Below the pieces are notes generated by a model that searched no databases, was not told the DNA's origin, and saw only the letters and a program-made list of their open reading frames with translations. Below are positions 59,363 to 64,000 of a stretch of DNA of 64,000 nt, in pieces. The translations under genes were made by a program, and so were the position numbers. The stretch is from Atkinsonella hypoxylon (Eukaryota; Ascomycota; Sordariomycetes; Hypocreales; Clavicipitaceae), in assembly GCA_000729835.1 (NCBI GenBank), contig JFHB01000053.1, positions 101,626-165,625 of the forward strand, written 5' to 3'. Every line of letters starts with the position of its first letter. The first letter of the stretch is position 1.

Positions 59363-60864
59363 ATGGACCAGGAGCCGTACAACCACGGCTACTATGGCCA
59401 CCCGGTTCCTTCTGCGGCCACCACAGTCAATGCGACTCCAATCCCGCCCGGAACACCAAATACAGAGGGAAGCCGGAATCAGCTCGATGGCACAAATCCA
59501 TTCACCAGTCCATATGGCTCGCGGCCACCGTCCAGCTATGGTTCTTCCAGTGCATTGGGGCCGCGCTATGACGCCAATTCTCAGCTCTACTTTCGTTCAA
59601 GACGTGTAATGAAAGGCGATGTTGAGAAGCCATGGCTCGAAAGGAAGGACCCGAAAGAGAAATGGGTAACGATTATGCCCGTAATCGCTATCTTTATCGG
59701 CTTGGCAATTGCAGGCTTCCTAGTATGGGATGGCATCAGCAATGTGGTCCATCATAAATACTGTCCCGTCTTGGATGATACTTTCGGCGGCGGTTTCAAC
59801 ACCGACGTATGGACCAAAGAGGTCCAGGTGGGAGGCTTTGGGTGAGCTGCTCTCTCTGGATTTTTTTAATGTGTAAATGACTGGCCGGGAGCGACACTTA
59901 CTAATCAATCCCCTTCTCTAGCAATGGCCAATTTGACGAGACAACGGGTGGAGACGAAAACGTCTACATTGAGAATGGGCATCTGGTCATCAAAGCCACA
60001 CTGCAGGATGCTGACAAGGTTGAAAAGAACACTGTCATTGACCTGCTCAAAGACGGGACCTGCACTTCTAAAGAGTACTATAGTTGTGTCGCAGCCACGA
60101 ATACCACGAATGGTAACTCAAGCATTGTTCCGCCCACCAAGTCAGGTCGCATCAATACTTTGAAAGGCGCCAAAATCAAGTATGGCCGTGTTGAGGTAAC
60201 GGCGAAGCTTCCGGAGGGCGATTGGCTGTGGCCGGCCATCTGGATGATGCCTGTGAAAGACACCTACGGGCCGTGGCCAGAATCCGGAGAAATCGACATT
60301 ATGGAGTCCCGAGGCAACAACTGGACTTACGCACAGGGCGGCAACAACATCATTTCATCTGCCCTCCACTGGGGCCCCGATCCCGCCAACGACGCCTGGT
60401 GGAAGACCAACAACAAGCGCCAGGCGCTTCACACCACCTACAGCAGCGGCTTCAACACATTTGGTCTCGAGTGGTCTCAGAAATATCTCTTCACATATGT
60501 CAACAGCCGTCTCCTCCAGGTACTGTACACCAATTTCGATCGGCCCATGTGGAAGCGAGGCGGCTTCCCCGACTTCCTCTCCAACGGCACCCGCATCGTC
60601 GATGTCTGGAGCGAAACCGGCAACAACAACACACCCTTTGACCAAGAATTCTATCTCATCCTCAACGTTGCCGTTGGTGGCATCAACGGGTGGTTTGAAG
60701 ATGGCAAGTCGGGCAAGCCATGGAACGATCACTCTCCCAACGCTCCCAAAGATTTCTGGCAAGCGAGAGACCAATGGTATCCAACTTGGAAGCAGCCTCA
60801 GATGGAAATCAGCCGGGTTGTGATACTGCAGCAATGCGACGGCGATGAAGGGCTGCAGCAGTAA
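59363..60864 (+). CDS. Membrane-anchored GH16 glucanase-fold protein
   Basis: Two exons: 59363-59841 and 59922-60864; 1422 nt, 473 aa. A Pro/Ser/Gly-rich cytosolic N-terminus (1-100) precedes one helix (about 101-123, VTIMPVIAIFIGLAIAGFLVW), making a type II membrane protein with a lumenal or surface GH16 domain. The catalytic motif ESGEIDIMES at 280-289 keeps both glutamates (Glu283 and Glu288). Flanking blocks GRVEVTAKLPEGDWLWPAIWMMP and FYLILNVAVGG resemble beta-1,3-glucan-binding/recognition proteins, here with an intact active site. Acting on beta-1,3-glucan in wall assembly is inference. The second exon begins right after a CTCTAG acceptor; the short frame ending at 59845 is intron read-through. 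Confidence 0.93.
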
Positions 60865-62220
60865 AGCCCAGTGTAACATGGACAGGGAGGAGACGTATTG
60901 CGTGCTATCTTCTGTTATCTCATCGTATCTTATCATCATACAAACAGACGTGCTAACGAGTACCACGTCGGAGCGTGAATACAACTATAGATTGAAGGGC
61001 ATCATGGCATGGAAAATTCTTGGACATTGGGTCTTTTTACGGACCATAGGCTTATTATAAATAAGGTTTTTATTTTTATTTTTAGTTTCTTATTTTAGGT
61101 GTATCTTGATTGGGCCTCGACGAATATATTGCAAAGTCTTACACCTTTTCGAAGCAGGTGCTGCATACGCAGGTGCATGCAACCTAGGAGAGTTTGGAAA
61201 ATGGCGAAAACTATTTGGACATGCAACCCGGATGCGGGATCCCATTCCAGCATGATCCGCTGCATGTTAATCGGCATGCGCTTGAAGAGTCAATGACAAG
61301 CTAAGCTGTCTACAGTGAATGCTCCCGCTATCGGTGGCTTGCTTGCTAATCCAGCCAGCCCACACAAACTCCCCTCTCTGTTATAGTTCTACACTAAGGT
61401 TACATACAAACCCATTGAATTAAAGGAGGTCGCTAGAAGACCCCTAGAGATGCATATTATTATTGTTCTCCTCCATCTTATTCCGTAGTCCGTATTCTAT
61501 CTAGTAGGACTCACCTAGGGTGATGGCCATCAACCCCTCGTATTCCCTTGTGCTCTCGCAAGTGGCTTTGAAAACCGACCATCAGTCACAGTCTGTCTTG
61601 CCCGGCTGCATATCATACTTAATAAGTAATCATAACTAATACCTCGCAGGATCTAAGCAATTACCTCCGCGAAGTGCCTACCCTTGCAACTACTTAGGTT
61701 CAGCACAGGAATACGAAGGACGTAGCACCAAAAGAGCCCTTGTACGAGAATAAGCTTACGGGAGCTGCTGTAGCAATACAGACGTACCCACGTAGAATTC
61801 GCGGAGGGGCTCCCAGAGCCCAGTCAGGTACCTAGATACCGACAGGGATTATCGGCGAGCGGGAAAACCTCGTCAGAAGGATTTCCTCCTGGCAGTGCTG
61901 GCTGGTTTTACTCCGTACGCTATGACAATTACAATTACCTACGAAGTGACTCCCCCAGATGATTGGACGCGGGCACGATCATCACTTTTCGTAGGCAGGC
62001 GTGACAGGAGGGAATCAGTGGGAAACAAACCACTTGACGAGTTGATTACATGGACTTTTCATTGCATAGATCAAATCTAACTTGAGGAGGAGGCGTGGGC
62101 TTCTAGCTTATGGACGTGTTTCATATCGTCGTCGGCAATACAATTGTCTTTTACTAGTTGGCTTCAGCCTTGAATTGATGGACTGTTGACGAGCATCTTC
62201 AGGTAGCCAAGGATGGTTCG

Positions 62221-62272
62221 TCTCTGCGAGGTTCTGCGAGGTTCTGCGAGGTTCTGCGAGGCTCTGCGAGGT
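62221..62272. repeat. Decanucleotide tandem repeat (TTCTGCGAGG unit)
   Basis: Five copies of a 10-bp unit TTCTGCGAGG, the last two with single changes. Intergenic; read directly. Confidence 0.95.
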
Positions 62273-63367
62273 CCTAGTTCTATGGCAAAGTGCCTCGACC
62301 GGATTGCCATCAGGGGATCGCGTCAAAATCCAGACAGCCAGCAGGGCTCAGCTAAATTGCCGCGCCCAAGGCGCTGGATGCCCGATTCTAGCGTGCATCT
62401 CGCGCTCTGCATCGGAGTTGTAAGAAGCTCCAAGCACGTGGCGGACAACAAGGAACAAGGGCTGTTACGCGGTGAAGCTAATACGCAGCGTGAAGCCGAC
62501 TATCACGAGTTAGACTGAGCGAAGGTGTGAAGGTGAGGAAAATGTCAATGGTCGGTCAGCCGTGCGGGGGCTTTGCCGGACCGGCCCAAGCATTTTAGCA
62601 TCTTCTGATTCTGAGTTCTTTGGACCCTAGATCTGTTTGCTGGACAAATGATGCATCACCAAAAGGCCGCGCGACATGGCAATGGCATTTCAGGGCGTTA
62701 TGCATAGTGAGCAAAGCGAGTAACTCAACAGAGACAATCTACTCCGTAAGCCCATGTTACAATCCATAGAGGCACGCCTTGGGCCAATGCGCCTCTAATA
62801 CAACAATGGAGGTGACTGGTTCTCAGCTTCAGTTGAGCATGCAGGTTGAGCATGCAGGTTGAGCATGGGTGGCATGCAGGCATGCTTGCAGGAATACGAG
62901 ACCAAAAATAGCACGGCGCGGACACAGATTCACGTGTATGTTGGTGGAAGAAAAAAAACAAAAAAAAAAAAGCTTCCCCATCCAACACAGCGAGATCCTG
63001 TTCCACATTCATCAGACAGGCCGTGCAATCAGAACAAAAGCATGACGGACAGCTCTGCATGTTGAGATGTGGACGAGGAGTCAGGCAGGGTATGCACAGG
63101 AGAACTCGACTGTGAAACAACGGGTGTCGGAGACGCCAACGCTAAACCCAAAATGGCATCACCCATGTGCCTGGTTCGGCTCAAGAACGGTGGAGACAAC
63201 TATCCGATGAGCGGAGTGGGGATGACGGGACGCAATTCAGGCTTGTGATGTGATGGTGGTGATGGTGGAGGTCGTGGTGGTGGTGGTGGCGGCAGCAGAC
63301 TGCGTGCAGGGCTGCTGGACCCTAGAAAGGTGCAGCAAGCAATTAATTACCATTCATGTTACGGAGT

Positions 63368-63396
63368 ACATTACATTACATTACATTACATTACAT
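63368..63396. repeat. Pentanucleotide microsatellite (ATTAC)n
   Basis: Five to six ATTAC copies directly following a TACGGAGTA word. Intergenic. Confidence 0.95.
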
Positions 63397-64000
63397 CCAC
63401 CATTGCTTCCTTGCTTCCTTACTTGCTTTGCTTGCGCTGCCATAGACGATCTGCTGCTGTTATCGATGCGACCCACGCTCACACTCGGAAATTCACGCGC
63501 AACCTCGCAGTGAGACGGGAATATCGTGACATTACAGCCCTTCTGTCCTTCCTGTAGACCAGACCTGACCAGCTGCCAATTGACCATTTTTTTTTTTTTT
63601 TTTAGTGAGCGGTCAACGGACAATGCAAGCCACGTTTTGCTGCCGCCTCTTCACCAGAATCTGTTTGTTTGGCTTCGACTAGCCAGGGACATGGCTCCAC
63701 TCACTTAAAAAAAAAAACGTGGACAAACGACGGCTTGGTGGCTGTCTCTCCCACAGACGCCCCCACCTTTTTCCTATCTCTCCTCTTCTCATCCGTGACC
63801 TCGTCCCGAGTCCAAATCCAACCGCAAGCCCAACTCCCCCGGGTCCCCATCTCCATCTCCATGTCCCACGGCCATGTCCACCTAAGTGGGCGTTTTGAAC
63901 GAAAGCCCGTCCCAGCTTCCTGGGGCCGACGGAAACGAACCGTGCAGATCCACCACCAGAAGACCTGCCTTTCATTCTTATCGACAGGCCTCCCCCCCCC

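Larger units (their letters stand above)
60865..64000. other. 3' intergenic region to the window end
   Basis: About 3.1 kb without a supported gene. It holds TACTCCGTA/TACGGAGTA words at 61909, 62740 and 63360, the 10-bp repeat at 62221-62272, a 13-bp repeat (GTTGAGCATGCAG, three copies) at 62832-62868, a (ATTAC)n run at 63368-63396 and T/A runs near 63587-63603 and 63706-63717. The pyrimidine-rich end beyond 63740 may be the leader of a plus-strand gene beyond the window. Confidence 0.5.

Noticed and set aside
60355..60984. 209-codon frame opposite the GH16 gene
   Set aside because: Antisense to the catalytic exon; no recognised domain or start context.
1..64000. tRNA, rRNA, CRISPR arrays or prokaryotic mobile systems
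   Set aside because: I looked for T-loop and A-box words, rRNA-like blocks and spaced repeats on both strands and found none; the DNA is eukaryotic.

Overview
The window is nuclear DNA of a filamentous ascomycete, most probably a Sordariomycete and perhaps Hypocreales. The reasons are short introns (about 50-150 nt) with GTAAGT-type donors and CTAAC-like branch sites, conserved fungal housekeeping proteins, and fungal-type cell-wall proteins. The species cannot be named from sequence alone. I reconstructed 17 protein genes by joining open frames across splice sites and checking phase; 16 are well supported. No tRNA, rRNA or CRISPR was found.

Layout, left to right: importin beta-1 (minus, 315-3492, 6 exons); 2-isopropylmalate synthase (minus, 6027-8190, 5 exons, the first coding exon only 8 nt); an Arg/Ser-rich protein with a DUF8035-like C-terminus (minus, 9250-11025); Sec61 gamma (plus, 13204-13549); Mediator subunit 17 (plus, 14946-16941); a SNF2 ATPase with RING finger and SUMO-interacting motif, Uls1/Rrp type (minus, 17321-21517); a Ser/Thr-rich GPI-type surface protein (plus, 25182-27326); an NPP-type phosphodiesterase (minus, 27707-30033); an F-box-like protein (plus, 32569-33992); a GH76 Dfg5/Dcw1-like protein with a C-terminal membrane anchor (minus, 35930-37855); synaptobrevin Snc1 (plus, 40012-40816); 6-phosphofructokinase (plus, 42739-45152); a lineage-specific small protein (minus, 46010-46461); an APH-type phosphotransferase-fold protein (plus, 47765-49491); an RNPS1-like RRM/SR protein (plus, 50273-51333); a two-domain fasciclin GPI protein (minus, 51889-53317); and a membrane-anchored GH16 glucanase-fold protein (plus, 59363-60864).

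No biosynthetic cluster is evident. Most genes are housekeeping: transport, translocation, secretion, transcription, glycolysis and leucine synthesis. Four encode cell-wall or surface proteins (Ser/Thr-rich GPI protein, GH76, fasciclin, GH16), scattered rather than co-transcribed.

The most unusual material is non-coding. Three short non-autonomous foldback (MITE-like) elements lie at 30508-30798, 46761-47011 and 47016-47422, the last two only 4 bp apart. A 9-bp word, TACGGAGTA (reverse TACTCCGTA), occurs at least 11 times, far above chance, always between genes. Several minisatellites and one diverged dispersed repeat pair are also present. The longest gene-poor stretch is 53318-59362.
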